From assembly GCA_019745325.1 (NCBI GenBank), contig JAIETK010000019.1, positions 1-64,000 on the forward strand: a stretch of DNA of 64,000 nucleotides, in the 5' to 3' direction. Shown here piece by piece: positions 29,717 through 40,500 of this stretch. The position numbers were made by a program, and so were the translations under genes. Numbering within the stretch: position 1 is the first letter of the stretch; each line of letters begins with the position of its first letter. This stretch comes from Nitrosomonas sp. (lineage in GTDB: Bacteria > Pseudomonadota > Gammaproteobacteria > Burkholderiales > Nitrosomonadaceae). The notes under the pieces were generated by a model. That model was given only the letters and a program-made list of their open reading frames with translations, did not search any database and had not been told where the DNA came from.

Positions 29717-32700
29717 ATGTCGACAAGCGAGCAAAAAATATTCACCGTCAAAGGCCGTGTCATCAATCAAGCAACTCGCGCGGGCATTGAAGGATTACGG
29801 GTAGAGCTTTGGGATAAGGATCTACTTTTCGATGATGCTCTTGGAAAGACTGTTACAGATGCCCAAGGCAAATTCCTAATTACCTTCCACGTATCCGATT
29901 TTCAAGGCTTCATCATCTTTGGCGAAAAAAAACCCGATCTATACTTGAAGGTGTTTCAAAATGAGGTATTGATTAAAAACACAGAAGATTCGGTACTATG
30001 GAATGTGTCAACAGGCGAGGCAGCGGTCACGATCCCCGTAAACCTCAACGATAGCGGCGGGGAGAGTAAGGGCTACGATGTTCAAGGCAAGGTGGCCAGC
30101 CGCGTCAGCGCCGGTGTTGGCGGTTTGCGCGTCGTGATCGTGGATAAAGGTGTCGGTGGCGATATGCAGCTTGCGCAAGCCGTCACCGATGATCGCGGCG
30201 CCTACCGGGCGACGTTCCCCGATAGTGCGGTGCTGCAACGCGGTAAAGTGCAACCCGATATACAAGCGCGTGTGTTTGCCGGCGAGGTCTATTTGGGCTC
30301 TTCGGATGTTCACTACAATGCTTCCCAGCATGAAACGCTAAACGTGCTGCTGCAAGGTGCAGCGGCAGAGAACCTGAAGTCGGAACACGAAGTATTAACC
30401 AGCGCCCTTGCCGGTCAATTCACGGGCAAGCTTGCCGATCTCAAGGAGACCGACGAGCAACAGGACATCACCTATCTCGCCAACAAGACCGGATGGGATG
30501 CTCGTGCCGTCGCACTCGCCGCATTGGCCGACAAATTCAGTGCGCAAACGGCGAGTACGCCCGGTGTCGCTGCGATTCCGCAGCCGTTCTTTTATGCTCT
30601 CTTTCGCGCCGGTCTGCCGGCGAACGAGAACACCCTCTTTCACACCGACGCCAAAACGCTGGAAGGCGTGTGGAAGCAAGCGGCCAAGCAAGGTGTGATA
30701 CCGCAAGCCTCGACCGAACAGATCGCGGACTTGGTTCAGCGATTCCAAGATTTGAGCGCGCAACGACTGCTGACCGGTCCGGCGTTGATCGGAACATCCT
30801 CCTTCAAGGAGTTGTTGTTGACCGTCACGCAACTCAACGACATCCAACAAGCACGGTTCGCCCAGCTTTACACAACGAACCGTGCTGACATGAAAGTTTT
30901 CTGGGAAGCTATCCGCGGCGACCCGGCTTTTGGCAATACGCTACAACAGCGATCGGACCTGGTCAATCGTTTACAGGTGGACGGCAAGTTGGCCTTTCTC
31001 ACGATCAATAACGCAACCCTGATGCAAAAGATTCACACCACAGCCGGCAGCAGCGGTCTGCCCGATCTGCTTCAGCTCGCGCAAGCAGGCTACTATCGCA
31101 CGGCAGCATGGAATCAACTGCTAACAGAGGAGGTATCGATTCCAAAGGAAATTCCCGGCGATACAACGGAGGTGAAACGGGCGAATTATGCGAAGTATCT
31201 CGCGGCGCAGGTTCGACTCAGTTATCCTACTACTGTCGTGGCGCACATGGTCAAGTTCGGAGAATTGCCATTAACCGGTGCGGCACCGGGTGTTTCTGAT
31301 CAAGTGCATGCGTTTTTAACCGGACGCTGGGGAGAAAATCAGAAAGAATTCGAAATCGGCGCTGAACCGGTCGAGCGGTACATCGCCCGGAACAAATTGA
31401 AAATTCCCGCCGAAACAGTCACGCAAGTCAAACGATTGCAGCGCACGTACCAAATTACGCCAAGCGACCAGGCCATGACCGGCTTAATGAAACGCGGAAT
31501 AGACGCCGCCTATCATGTCGTGCGCTACGACCGTGACACGTTTATACAAAACTTTGCCGCGGACTTGGGCGGCGCAGACCCGGCAGCCCAGACCTATGAC
31601 CGGGCCGAGCAGATCCACAGTTCGGTTCTCAACGTCGCGCTGAGTTACCTGCACGCACGCACCGCACCCGCAATCGGTGTTCACAGTCCGCCGAGCATCA
31701 TTGATCCCGTACCGGCTAATCCAGGCGACATCATCCCTTACGCGGCACTGGAGAGTTTGTTTGGTTCGATGGATTTCTGCGCTTGCAGCCACTGCCGTTC
31801 CATCCTTTCTCCAGCGGCTTACTTGGTCGATCTGTTACAGTTCCTGGGATCGGATGAAACAGTTTGGGCCGATTTTATTAGTACGTGGCAGTCACCCCAA
31901 GGAGGACACGAAGGTGTTCCTTATCCGTTTCCGAATAAAGCTGAACACACCAAGGCGGGTTCTCCCTCAACCCCGGGAATCTCGCCCTTTGAAGTGCTAA
32001 TGTCGCGCCGCCCCGACATCCAACACCTCCCGCTGACTTGCGACAACACCAATACCATCCAGCTCTACATTGATCTTGTCAACGAGACACTCGAATATTT
32101 CGTCGCGAGCAGCAAACAAAATCCCTCGCTGAAAGATTATCAAGGACACGACACGAACGGTATGTCGTCCGAAGACCTCCTTGCCAGTCCGCAGTACGTC
32201 ATGGATGAGGCTTATAAAATGCTGCGCGATGAGCTTTTCCCGGTGCTGCTGCCGTTTCACCAGCCGCTGGAAAACCTGCGTCGCTGCTTCAATAAGTTTG
32301 AAGTTCCGCTGCCGCTGGCGCTGGAACGATTGCGCACCACCGACAGTCTCGAACGCGGCGCGAATCTCTACGGCTGGCGAGATATTCTGATGGAAGAGAT
32401 CGGTCTGTCACGTGCTGAATACAACATACTGACCACCTCAAATGCGATTGCCGATGAACTGCTTTGGCAGATTTACGGTTATCCTTCCGGAACCAAAGAT
32501 ACGGTTATCGCCAATGGAAACCAGACGGATCACATTGCCGCGTTGTCGAACGTCAAACAATTCGCCCGCCGGATGGATGTGAGTTATGAACACTTGATTT
32601 CCATCCTTAAAACCTGCTTCGTCAACCCGAATAGCGACCTATTGCCCAAGCTGGAAAAACTCGGTGTTTCGTTTGCGGTATTGGCAAAACTCAAAACCGA

Positions 32701-35700
32701 CAATAACACGCCGAATCAGGCGGCAACCGACGCCTGGTTTGACGGGTTGCTGGCAAGCCAGGCGGTGCCTCCCGATCCTGCCGCGTATGGTGGCGATCCC
32801 AATGGACCGAGAAGCGACTTCGCGCCGATCCGGGAGTGGGTAAAAAACGATACCAACTACAACCGTATCATGAATCTCATCACGCTCGCGATCCCGGCGA
32901 GTACTTGGGCGCCTTCGAAGGCCTATGCGCTTGGCGATTGTGTTCTGCCGACAGCACTGCCGGCGGGATCCACATTATATTACCAATGCTCGACTCCCGG
33001 CTTATCGGCGGGAGCTGAACCCAAGTGGCCGACGGCTCCGGGAAATACCTGCGATGATGGGACGGTGAAATGGGTATGCCGGGATATAGGGGAGTGCGTG
33101 AGCTTCGACAATCTCGCCTTCCGCTATTCCGATCCGGCGAAACATGCGCAAAACATCGGCGCAGTTGAATTCATTCGTCTGCTGCGCTTTATCCGATTGT
33201 GGAAGAAATTGGATTGGACAATCGAACAGACAGATACCGCGATTTGCACGCTTTATCGCGCCGATCTGGGACCGCTTGAGGATGGTGATCTGGATGATGT
33301 CGGCAAACTCGATACCGGCTTTCTCACCTTGTTACCCCGCCTCGGCATCGTGAGCCGCGTGATGAAAGCGCTAAATCTGAACGTGAAGCGCGATCTGCCC
33401 GCTTTGTTGACCTGCTTCGCTTCGATCGGTGTTCACGACGGCGAAGCGTGGGTGAGCGACGGCGAGGGCGGACTCCGGCAACAAATCGTTGCATCGCTTT
33501 ACCGCCAGATGTTCCTCACTCCGACACTGCTGAAGCAAGATGACGTCTTCGGCGAGAACGTTTACGGCCAGTTCCTCACGGATACCAATAAGAAAATTGC
33601 GGATCACGCGGAAGCACTGCGTTCGGCATTCAATCTAACAGGCGAAGAACTTTCGCTGATTGCTGCTGAATTGAACATTAAAATTTTGCTACAGACATCT
33701 TATTCGCATCCGCAGCCTTCGTTGGATCAAGCAATCCTTCGAGCTGCCCCGGGTATTGGCTACGATGATTCGAGTCATCGGTTATCGTATCCAGGTACTC
33801 TCAGTACCAAGGCGCGTGATGATCTAAAGGCCATTGCTGGCGTACATCAAGAATTTAAGGATGCTGTAGATGCACTATTTACCGCGAATCCCACGCTTAC
33901 GCCACTGACTATTCCCAACATCAGCGCCATCTTTCGCCGAGGCTGGCTAGCGCGCAAGCTCAAGATCAGCGTGCGCGAGCTGTTGCTATTGATCAAATTC
34001 ACCGGCCTCGACCCATTCGCTGTGCCCGACCCGGCGAACCCTGCAATTTTGCGGCTCATCGAGCTGGTGCGGATGATGAGAGATCGTTCGTTCAAATCAG
34101 CCGCCGCGCTCTACCTAATATGGAACCAGGATCTGAGCGGCAAGTCCGCGCCGGCTCCCAAGCAGATCGCCGAGCTCGCCCGCACCCTGCGCGGCGACTA
34201 TGTCGCCATCAACGATCAGTTCGCCGCGGCTGAGGATCCCAACGGCGATGTGGCGCGGGCGCGTATGACACTGGTGTACGGACAGGAAACCAGCGATGCA
34301 TTCTTTGCGCTGCTGGACGATGCACTGACGGTCGATGCGGCTTATACACACGCTTCGCCAGCACTCGAACCGGATATCACCGCCGCCGATCCGGCAATCG
34401 ACTACGATGACTTTCGCCATCGCTTGTCGCATCGCGGCCTAGTGACAATGTCAATCCAGGCGACGTTAATGAGTGTCAGTGGCGTAAGCTCGGATTTCCA
34501 GAAAGCTGTACAAGCGCTCTTCGATCGAAGCGAAGAAATCAAAGGCTTGTTCTTTACTGCCCATCCGGAACTTCTAGCATCTTACAATACTGCCGCCGCG
34601 CAACCGCCAGACAGTAGACACAGTGCATTCCTGGCTGCATTCGACCCCCAACTCGCGCGCCAGCGCAAACGCCAGCAGACTCTGCAACGGCTCAGCATAG
34701 CAACGGGAGCCGATCTGGTGTTGACGCAAACCGTTCTGGATCCGATTAGATTGGTGATTCCGGCGAGCACGTGGACGGCATCGAAGTCTTATGCTGTAGG
34801 TGATCGTGTTCTGCCGACAAAACCGGATACAGGAGCGGTTCGTTATTACGAATGCACAACTGCTGGCACATCCGCAGATTCAGAGCCTACGTGGCTAACG
34901 GCACCGGGAAATGCACAGAATGATGGAACGGTCACTTGGGTCTGTCGATATGCGTACCCGCTTCATAAGGCTGGAGTTCCAAGTGCACCCGCGCTCGACG
35001 ACGCACTTGCGCTGGAAACACCGGGCCTCTACGCGCAGTTCTTTTTCCGGGATACCGCCACTGACCCCGTTAATCAAGAGATTCCTGCCTCAATCCTTGA
35101 TTATGCCAGCAGAGGCGGCAATCCTTTGCCGAACCCGGGCAATGCGATCTCGGGTATCTGGAGCGGGCTCATAGAAACAGCCGAGGCTGGGTTTTACAAT
35201 TTCGTAATCGAGATCGACAACGAAGCGTCGGTGACGTTGACGCTTGCCGGGCAAGCACGTGCATTGACCCGGAACGGCGCTATCCGGCGCAATACCGACC
35301 CCATCGAACTCAAGGCTGGAGCGCTGTATGAAATCGAACTGAAGGTCGAAAAAGTTAAAGATAGGCTGAGTCTTCAGTGGGAAACACCAAAGCGTCCGCG
35401 CGAGGTAATTCCGCCGCGCTATCTGTATCCGAAAGCGATTTTCAAACCGTTTACGAACACTTACATTCGTTTCTTGAAAGCGGCATCACTCGCCATGGAT
35501 CTCGGATTGACAGCCAATGAACTGGCTTTTTTTGCCACACATTCCGATTATCGGATTGCTGCAGACGACTGGCTCAATGCGCTGACGACGGATGGCGATC
35601 CACAACCGGGCACCGCCACAGCTTTGCTGATGCCTTTCGAATCCTTGCTTGATTTCGCGCGGATCAAAGCAGACCTTTCGCCTAGCGACGAATCGCTCTT

Positions 35701-37564
35701 GGCCGTTTTGCAAGACCCGGAGGCGGCAACGCAGGACCTTGACAGCTTAATGTTCAGCATCACCCGTTGGAATGCGGTTTCGCTGCATGATGTGCTTGGC
35801 CGGTTCGGCGGCAATATAGCCGGACTCGAGCATTTCAATCTGTTCCGCCGCGTCTACGACGCGTTTGCGCTCGTGCAGGCGCTGAGCATTTCCGCTCATG
35901 CGCTAATTCAAGCAGTCACGAACGAACCGGACGGCAATACGGTGCGCGATCTGCAAGCGGCGTTGCGCGCCCGCTACGACGCCGAGAGCTGGCGCGATAT
36001 CGTGCGGCCGATCAATAATGAGATGCGCAGCTTGCAACGAGACGCGCTGGTGGCTTACATCCTACATCAAATGCGCTCCCACCCCGATAGTGCGCACATC
36101 GATACACCGGATAAACTGTTCGAGTACTTTCTGATGGATGTGCAAATGGACCCATGCATGCAAACCTCGCGCATCCGCCATGCACTCTCGTCGGTGCAGC
36201 TTTTTATCGAGCGCTGCCTGATGAATCTCGAGCCGCGCGTCTCTCCGGTCGCCATCAACGCCAAACAGTGGGAATGGATGAAGCGCTATCGTGTATGGGA
36301 AGCCAACCGCAAGGTCTACCTGTTCCCGGAAAATTGGCTTGAACCCGAGTTACGCGACGACCAATCGCCGTTCTTCAAGGAGGCGATGAGTGAGCTTCTG
36401 CAAGGCGACATCACCGAAGACAGAGCCGCGGTGGCGCTGTTGAACTATCTGGCCAAGCTTGAAGAGGTGGCGAAACTGGAACCGTGCGGCATCCATCACA
36501 TTTCTCTCGATGCTGCCAAACGGACACCGGAAATAAATCATGTCGTCGCTCGTACCACCGGAGCCAGCCGCAAATATTTTTATCGGCGCTATGATGGCGG
36601 TGTGTGGACGCCGTGGGAACAGATCAAATTGGACATCGAAGACAATCCGGTCATCCCGGTGGTTTGGAATGAGCGATTGTTCCTGTTTTGGCTGCGCATT
36701 CTGAAAAAGGGGCCGGATACTGCGCAGAAGCCGGGGGTGGGTAAGGATGGGAAACCAAGGGACATTACGACCCTTACAACCGAGGATATTCCAAGTGATC
36801 CCCAAGTGACCGTACAAGCGATACTGTGCTGGAGCGAGTACTACAACGGCAAGTGGCAAGCGACTAGAACATCTGATGTAGCTAATCCACTCAAAATAGA
36901 CAATTTCAAACCGAATGATTTTGATCGCTCGAAGATAAAACTATCCGCCTTGTTCTGGCCTCCAGCTGCGTTGCGAATCATTGTGTCCTACGATACAGGT
37001 TTTGGAACCTCATTTTTCCTTCACAATGCATTCAGTACACCCGAGCTTCGTGATGGAAAAAAGGAACCCCATTTTTCTCCCAAGCGAACTCTGGAAACTA
37101 CAACTGATAGCCTGATAGTGAGCTACCCGGATCCCAATGTTGTCAATCGGGTCTTGGATAACGCTATCAGTGATCGCGCCGTCCAATCGAATCATCCTGT
37201 GGAGGGAAATCCCTGGGATGCACCTTTTTTCTACGAGGATGCCCGCTATGTATTCTATGTCACTACTGCGGAGGAGCTTATACAGATTCCTCAATGGAAC
37301 GACTTCATCATTTCTGCAAGTCTACCTAAAGTAGCGCTTAACATCCCTCCGCTGGTATTCGAACAGATGAAAATCATTCCGGATCCGTTTGGTCCCATTA
37401 TCAAGCAACCGGGATTTGGTCTGATCGATTCATCTCCGGTTGAGCGGTATGTCACCGAGGACGCATATATTCACCAAGCCATTGGTACTTCCGGCACAGT
37501 GCACTATGGCGATACGGAAATCGGACTGGCTGGCAGCCAGATCAAGTCCATACGAACACGTTAA
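29717..37564 (+). CDS. Tc toxin subunit A, N-terminal chain (TcA1; TcaA-like)
   Basis: 2615 aa, ATG preceded by GGGAG. The N-terminus has two transthyretin/carboxypeptidase-regulatory-like beta domains (about 5-110 and 115-220; KGRVINQATRAGIEGLRVELWD, QGKVASRVSAGVGGLRVVIVD), unusual for TcA. Then come the helical shell and a VRP1-type segment (ALESLFGSMDFCACSHCRS, about 680). Two copies of a short carbohydrate-binding-like module with the pattern ASTWxxSKxYxxGDxVLP...YYxC...W.TAPGN...DGTV.WVC lie at about 1055-1125 and 1680-1745. A PA14-like domain follows at about 1770-1905, and a neuraminidase-like region near 2280 (YFYRRYDGGVWTPWEQIKLD). The protein ends before the channel and TcB-binding parts, which are in the next gene. 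TcA makes the pentameric injection channel; the added modules may set target binding. Confidence 0.88.
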   Translation: MSTSEQKIFTVKGRVINQATRAGIEGLRVELWDKDLLFDDALGKTVTDAQGKFLITFHVSDFQGFIIFGEKKPDLYLKVFQNEVLIKNTEDSVLWNVSTGEAAVTIPVNLNDSGGESKGYDVQGKVASRVSAGVGGLRVVIVDKGVGGDMQLAQAVTDDRGAYRATFPDSAVLQRGKVQPDIQARVFAGEVYLGSSDVHYNASQHETLNVLLQGAAAENLKSEHEVLTSALAGQFTGKLADLKETDEQQDITYLANKTGWDARAVALAALADKFSAQTASTPGVAAIPQPFFYALFRAGLPANENTLFHTDAKTLEGVWKQAAKQGVIPQASTEQIADLVQRFQDLSAQRLLTGPALIGTSSFKELLLTVTQLNDIQQARFAQLYTTNRADMKVFWEAIRGDPAFGNTLQQRSDLVNRLQVDGKLAFLTINNATLMQKIHTTAGSSGLPDLLQLAQAGYYRTAAWNQLLTEEVSIPKEIPGDTTEVKRANYAKYLAAQVRLSYPTTVVAHMVKFGELPLTGAAPGVSDQVHAFLTGRWGENQKEFEIGAEPVERYIARNKLKIPAETVTQVKRLQRTYQITPSDQAMTGLMKRGIDAAYHVVRYDRDTFIQNFAADLGGADPAAQTYDRAEQIHSSVLNVALSYLHARTAPAIGVHSPPSIIDPVPANPGDIIPYAALESLFGSMDFCACSHCRSILSPAAYLVDLLQFLGSDETVWADFISTWQSPQGGHEGVPYPFPNKAEHTKAGSPSTPGISPFEVLMSRRPDIQHLPLTCDNTNTIQLYIDLVNETLEYFVASSKQNPSLKDYQGHDTNGMSSEDLLASPQYVMDEAYKMLRDELFPVLLPFHQPLENLRRCFNKFEVPLPLALERLRTTDSLERGANLYGWRDILMEEIGLSRAEYNILTTSNAIADELLWQIYGYPSGTKDTVIANGNQTDHIAALSNVKQFARRMDVSYEHLISILKTCFVNPNSDLLPKLEKLGVSFAVLAKLKTDNNTPNQAATDAWFDGLLASQAVPPDPAAYGGDPNGPRSDFAPIREWVKNDTNYNRIMNLITLAIPASTWAPSKAYALGDCVLPTALPAGSTLYYQCSTPGLSAGAEPKWPTAPGNTCDDGTVKWVCRDIGECVSFDNLAFRYSDPAKHAQNIGAVEFIRLLRFIRLWKKLDWTIEQTDTAICTLYRADLGPLEDGDLDDVGKLDTGFLTLLPRLGIVSRVMKALNLNVKRDLPALLTCFASIGVHDGEAWVSDGEGGLRQQIVASLYRQMFLTPTLLKQDDVFGENVYGQFLTDTNKKIADHAEALRSAFNLTGEELSLIAAELNIKILLQTSYSHPQPSLDQAILRAAPGIGYDDSSHRLSYPGTLSTKARDDLKAIAGVHQEFKDAVDALFTANPTLTPLTIPNISAIFRRGWLARKLKISVRELLLLIKFTGLDPFAVPDPANPAILRLIELVRMMRDRSFKSAAALYLIWNQDLSGKSAPAPKQIAELARTLRGDYVAINDQFAAAEDPNGDVARARMTLVYGQETSDAFFALLDDALTVDAAYTHASPALEPDITAADPAIDYDDFRHRLSHRGLVTMSIQATLMSVSGVSSDFQKAVQALFDRSEEIKGLFFTAHPELLASYNTAAAQPPDSRHSAFLAAFDPQLARQRKRQQTLQRLSIATGADLVLTQTVLDPIRLVIPASTWTASKSYAVGDRVLPTKPDTGAVRYYECTTAGTSADSEPTWLTAPGNAQNDGTVTWVCRYAYPLHKAGVPSAPALDDALALETPGLYAQFFFRDTATDPVNQEIPASILDYASRGGNPLPNPGNAISGIWSGLIETAEAGFYNFVIEIDNEASVTLTLAGQARALTRNGAIRRNTDPIELKAGALYEIELKVEKVKDRLSLQWETPKRPREVIPPRYLYPKAIFKPFTNTYIRFLKAASLAMDLGLTANELAFFATHSDYRIAADDWLNALTTDGDPQPGTATALLMPFESLLDFARIKADLSPSDESLLAVLQDPEAATQDLDSLMFSITRWNAVSLHDVLGRFGGNIAGLEHFNLFRRVYDAFALVQALSISAHALIQAVTNEPDGNTVRDLQAALRARYDAESWRDIVRPINNEMRSLQRDALVAYILHQMRSHPDSAHIDTPDKLFEYFLMDVQMDPCMQTSRIRHALSSVQLFIERCLMNLEPRVSPVAINAKQWEWMKRYRVWEANRKVYLFPENWLEPELRDDQSPFFKEAMSELLQGDITEDRAAVALLNYLAKLEEVAKLEPCGIHHISLDAAKRTPEINHVVARTTGASRKYFYRRYDGGVWTPWEQIKLDIEDNPVIPVVWNERLFLFWLRILKKGPDTAQKPGVGKDGKPRDITTLTTEDIPSDPQVTVQAILCWSEYYNGKWQATRTSDVANPLKIDNFKPNDFDRSKIKLSALFWPPAALRIIVSYDTGFGTSFFLHNAFSTPELRDGKKEPHFSPKRTLETTTDSLIVSYPDPNVVNRVLDNAISDRAVQSNHPVEGNPWDAPFFYEDARYVFYVTTAEELIQIPQWNDFIISASLPKVALNIPPLVFEQMKIIPDPFGPIIKQPGFGLIDSSPVERYVTEDAYIHQAIGTSGTVHYGDTEIGLAGSQIKSIRTR

Positions 37565-37577
37565 GGAGAAAACTATC

Positions 37578-40500
37578 ATGGCAAATAATTACTCACAACA
37601 GATCGGATACCATATCAGTGAAGCTGCTGTGGCCGTGCAAATAGTGGCGACAAAGTTCAGGCGGGCGCCGAAGTTTATCTACACCTTCGAGAACTTTTTC
37701 CATCCGTTCGTCGGCGAATTGATCGCGAAGCTAAACAAGGAATCGCTGTCAGGGATGCTGGATGCCAAATGGCAGGACAGTCTGAAACAGGATTTTTTTA
37801 AAACCCTCTACAATCCAACCGAGAACGATTTTATTCAAGTCAACTATTTCCCGAAGGAAATTGATGTCAGCGCTTGCGGTTCTTATGCCAACTACAATTG
37901 GGAGTTGTTTTTTCACATTCCATTGACGATCGCTGTGCATCTGAGTAAGAATCAGCGCTTTGCCGAAGCGCAACGCTGGTTTCACTATATCTTCAACCCG
38001 ACTTCGAACGACCATACCGTTGACAAGCCTCAGCGTTTCTGGAATTTCCTCGCCTTCCGCAAGCTGGACAGTGCGATGACGATTGACGAAATCATCCGCG
38101 TTCTCAGTACGCCGGAAACCGAATTGTCGGATAGCGATCAATGCCGGCAAAACAGTATTTTGCAAGGCTACTATGCGATTCTCAACAAGCCGTTTCAGCC
38201 CCATGCCGTTGCCCGGACACGGCCTATCGCATATGAGTATAGCGTTGTGATGAAGTACCTGGACAATGTGATCGCTTGGGCCGATAACCTGTTTCAGCAA
38301 GATACGGTCGAGTCGATCAACGAGGCGACACAGCTTTACGTGCTGGCGGCCAACATTCTGGGAGAACGTCCGCAGCAGATCCCGTCGTTGGGAAAAGTAA
38401 AGCCCAAAACTTTCGCACAACTTAAAAAGGACGGCCTCGGACCGATCGGCAATGCGTTGGTCGATCTGGAGGGACAGTTTCCGCTCAATCTCGCCATCCC
38501 GAGTCCGGCTACGGGAAGCAACAGTACAGAAAATTCCGGCGCCCTCTTCGGTATCGGACGCACGCTGTATTTTTGCGTACCGAAAAACGACAAACTGCTC
38601 GGTTATTGGGATACCGTCGCCGATCGGTTGTTCAAGATTCGCCATTGCATGAATATCGCCGGCGTGGTTCGCCCGCTCGCGCTGTTCGACCCGCCGATCG
38701 ATCCCGGCATGCTGGTCAAGGCGGCGGCAGCGGGAATCGACATCGGCAGCATCGTCAGCGGCCTGAATCAGCCCATCGGCCCGGTGCGCAGCCTGTTCCT
38801 GATTCAGAAGGCGCTCGAACTCTGTGCCGAAGTGCGCGGGCTCGGCAATGCGCTGTTGTCGGCATTGGAAAAAGGCGATGTCGAGCATCTGGCGCTCCTT
38901 CGCCAGAGTCACGAGATCAAAATCCAGAAGATGGCGAAGGACGTGCGCTTCCTGCAATGGAAACAAACACAGGAAAATACCACCTCGCTGCTTACCAGCC
39001 GTAAAGCGGCTTTGGAACGGCTCAAGTATTTCCGGCGGTTACTCAATATTCCCAACGACCCGAACGCGCTGGACGATCTCGTGATCGACCATTCGGAAAA
39101 GGCAGAAGGTCCTGCAAAACTGACTGAGGAAAACTTCGATGAGACCTATGGCGCGCTCGTCGGGCAGTATGATAAGACCTTGATGCTGCAAACACTTCCA
39201 AACTTGACTCTTGCGGGAGATTCATCACCTGGAGTCTTGTCTGGATACTCGGGAAGCGGAAAAGTTTATTTAACGCACAATGAGGATGTGGAGCTCAATA
39301 CCCATTTGCCAGCAGCGAGAGATGCTCGTTTAGTTGCTTCGGTGGCTAACATACTTTCCGGGGTTGTTAATTACATCCCTGATTCTGAGATACATGCCCA
39401 TTACTGGGGAATAGGAGTATCTGCGGAAATGACGGGAGGTCAGAAATTGTCAATCGCTGCAAAAGCTGTAGCTGAGGTCGCACAAATTGTTGCGGCATGG
39501 GAACAGGATCAAGCCGGAATGGCATCTCGGTATGCATCCTACGAACGCCGCGCCGACGATTGGCTCTTGCAATATAACCTCGCCGCGCACGAGTTGATGC
39601 AAAACGGGCGGCAAATTCTGACCTCGCTGATCGCCGAGCAGATCACTCATCACGAATACCTGAGTAACAATAAACAGATTGAGAATGCGGAAGAGATTCA
39701 ATATTTCCTCGACGCGGTCAACTCTCCGGATAAAGCCAAGTTCACCAACGAGCAATTTTACCTCTGGATGCAGGGTGAGATTTCACGGCTTTATTACGAG
39801 TATTATCGCTTCGCGTTCGACACCGCACGCAAAGCCGAGAGGACGATGAAGCAGGAATTGATGCGCCCCGAGCTGGATGCTCAGGATTTTGTCAAGTTCA
39901 ACTATTGGGACGCCGGGCGTAAGGGTTTGCTCTCCGGCGAGGCGCTTTATCGCGATGTCAAGAGGATGGAGATGGCCTATCACGACAGCAACAAACGTGA
40001 ATTGGAGTTGACCAAGTCTATATCGTTGCGGCAGCTCAATCCAGTTGCTTTGCTTGAGCTTAAGTCGATCGGCACAACCCAGGTTACGATTCCCGAATGG
40101 CTTTTCGATCTCGATGGCCCTGGTCATTACATGCGGCGCATCAAGAGCGTCGCTTTGTCGATTCCTGCCGTTACTGGGCCTTACACTAGCGTCAACTGTA
40201 CGCTGTCGCTGTTGCAGAGCAGTGTGCGCAAGTCTCCGGTTGCTGGCGAAGACTACGCGCGGCAAGGCACGGAAGATGATCGCTTCGTGGATTATATCGG
40301 TGCGGTACAGTCGATCGTAACCAGCGGTGCGCAAAACGACAGCGGCATGTTCGAGACCAACCTGCGCGATGAACGCTTCCTGCCCTTTGAGGGCGCGGGC
40401 GCGATCAGTACTTGGAAGCTTGATCTGCCGAAGGACTATCGCACATTCGACTATGACACGATCTCGGATGTGATCTTGACCATCCGCTTCACCGCGCGCC

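Noticed and set aside
37440..37577. Longer N-terminus for TcA2
   Set aside because: The extension overlaps TcA1 in another frame, and an AAGGAG-ATG at 37578 gives a proper start.
37749..38966. 405-aa minus-strand frame within TcA2
   Set aside because: Shadow of a gene with strong family motifs on the other strand.
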